Positions 63,484 through 64,000 of a stretch of 64,000 nt of DNA are shown piece after piece. Under the pieces are notes generated by a model. That model worked only from the letters and a program-made list of their open reading frames with translations, was not told the DNA's origin and made no database searches. A program made the position numbers and the translations under genes. This DNA comes from Woeseiaceae bacterium. Lineage in GTDB: Bacteria; Pseudomonadota; Gammaproteobacteria; Steroidobacterales; Woeseiaceae. The stretch lies in the NCBI GenBank assembly GCA_028280615.1, contig JANQLK010000055.1, forward strand, positions 1 to 64,000, in the 5' to 3' direction. Within the stretch, counting starts at the first letter, position 1. The number at the start of each line of letters is the position of its first letter.

Positions 63484-63540
63484 CGTGGGGCGATCCTAGA
63501 CCGCGCCTCGAACCTCTGCAATCGGGCGTTCCGGGGTCCG

Positions 63541-63568
63541 AAAAAAGCCCGGCCGGTGGCCGGGCTTT
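63541..63568 (-). terminator. Rho-independent terminator of the TonB receptor at the right edge
   Basis: AAAGCCCGGCC (63544-63554) pairs perfectly with GGCCGGGCTTT (63558-63568) around GGT; the T-run lies on the minus strand side (63541-63546). It follows the stop of the partial receptor by 25 bases. Confidence 0.88.
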
Positions 63569-63593
63569 CGAAGCGCCTGCTTGAGCGGTCTCC

Positions 63594-64000
63594 CTAGAAG
63601 TCCCAGCGGAACTCGGCGCCCCAGTAGGCCGGATCGTTGACGAACGCGGTCAGGTTCAGGAAGTTGAGCGAACCGTCCACCGTGATTTCGTCGGTGATGT
63701 TGCGGCCGACGAGCGCGAAGTCCATGCCGTTGTTCATGCGGTAGCCCGCGCGTAGACCACCGAGCCAGCGCTCGTCGGCAACGAACTCGACCGAGCGGTG
63801 CAGGAACAGGTTCGACTCGCCGCGGAAGTTCCAGTCGGTGTTGAAGTACAGGTCGCCGTTCTGGATCGGCAGCGTGTACTCGAGCACGAAGTTGAAGATG
63901 TGCTCGGGCGTCCTCGGTAGCGGGTTGCCGTCGATGAACACCTCGGTGACCGGGCCGAACGGCCCCATGCGCATGCCGGCGACCGGGTCGAGGCCCGTGC
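63594..64000 (-). CDS. TonB-dependent receptor, C-terminal fragment
   Basis: The last 135 codons of a receptor that enters from the right edge (frame open to base 64000). It shows barrel strands with LYFNTDWNFRGESNLFL, an LVGRNITDEITVDGS near-terminal strand found in TonB receptors, and an aromatic end WGAEFRWDF. It is a different receptor from that at 58100. The family is clear; the substrate is not. Confidence 0.85.
   Translation of the reverse strand, partial: TGLDPVAGMRMGPFGPVTEVFIDGNPLPRTPEHIFNFVLEYTLPIQNGDLYFNTDWNFRGESNLFLHRSVEFVADERWLGGLRAGYRMNNGMDFALVGRNITDEITVDGSLNFLNLTAFVNDPAYWGAEFRWDF

Overview
The window is high-GC DNA densely packed with genes on both strands. No stretch longer than about 280 bases lacks a gene, and I see no rRNA, tRNA, CRISPR array, phage or insertion sequence. 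The gene content points to a Gram-negative aerobic heterotroph, most likely a marine or sediment gammaproteobacterium of the Woeseiales/Steroidobacterales type. That placement is inferred from the content (TonB receptors, many lipoproteins and exported amidohydrolases, a caa3-type oxidase, one PEP-CTERM protein, a PhoB-type regulator), not from any search.

Layout. 1-1600: tail of an AI-2E family permease, a CBS-pair protein, an Lrp/AsnC regulator and a DUF6356 protein. 1692-6905: a tight operon with a LolA-like periplasmic protein, two FtsX/MacB-type permeases, a LolD-like ATPase and an outer-membrane barrel, which could together form a trans-envelope lipid or lipoprotein route. 6913-13214: a hemerythrin protein, a PhoB-like response regulator, a surface lipoprotein and a TonB receptor; arrays of 11-bp-spaced PHO-box-like repeats precede both the regulator and the lipoprotein. 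13383-21789: M48/TPR protease, phosphatidylserine synthase, metzincin-like lipoprotein, sodium:solute symporter, an unknown secreted protein, ECF sigma factor and a probable anti-sigma protein. 22064-26972: cytochrome c oxidase operon, with subunit II carrying two extra cytochrome c domains and two subunit III genes.

27018-29442 and 48362-52936 are two nucleoside-catabolism blocks: CNT transporter plus phosphopentomutase, then thymidine phosphorylase, CNT transporter, nucleoside hydrolase and ribokinase. Between them, 29523-47271 carries an alcohol dehydrogenase, four exported amidohydrolases, two poly-glycine beta-propeller lipoproteins flanking a deacetylase and an SRPBCC protein, a PagL-like protein, TypA, a thioesterase and small membrane proteins. 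52983-64000 carries a Tat-exported class V aminotransferase, a PEP-CTERM protein with a good sigma-54 promoter, cytidine deaminase, two lipoprotein 5'-nucleotidases, an Oar-like TonB receptor, an EEP-family nuclease/phosphodiesterase lipoprotein, a propeller-like lipoprotein and the end of another TonB receptor.

How it may work together (inference): the right-hand third reads as a nucleic-acid or nucleotide scavenging locus. Lipoprotein nuclease and 5'-nucleotidases would release nucleosides and phosphate, CNT permeases would take up nucleosides, and cytidine deaminase, DeoA, nucleoside hydrolase, ribokinase and DeoB would feed bases and pentoses into metabolism. The PhoB-type module on the left suggests the same cell responds to phosphate limitation with its own TonB receptor and surface lipoprotein.
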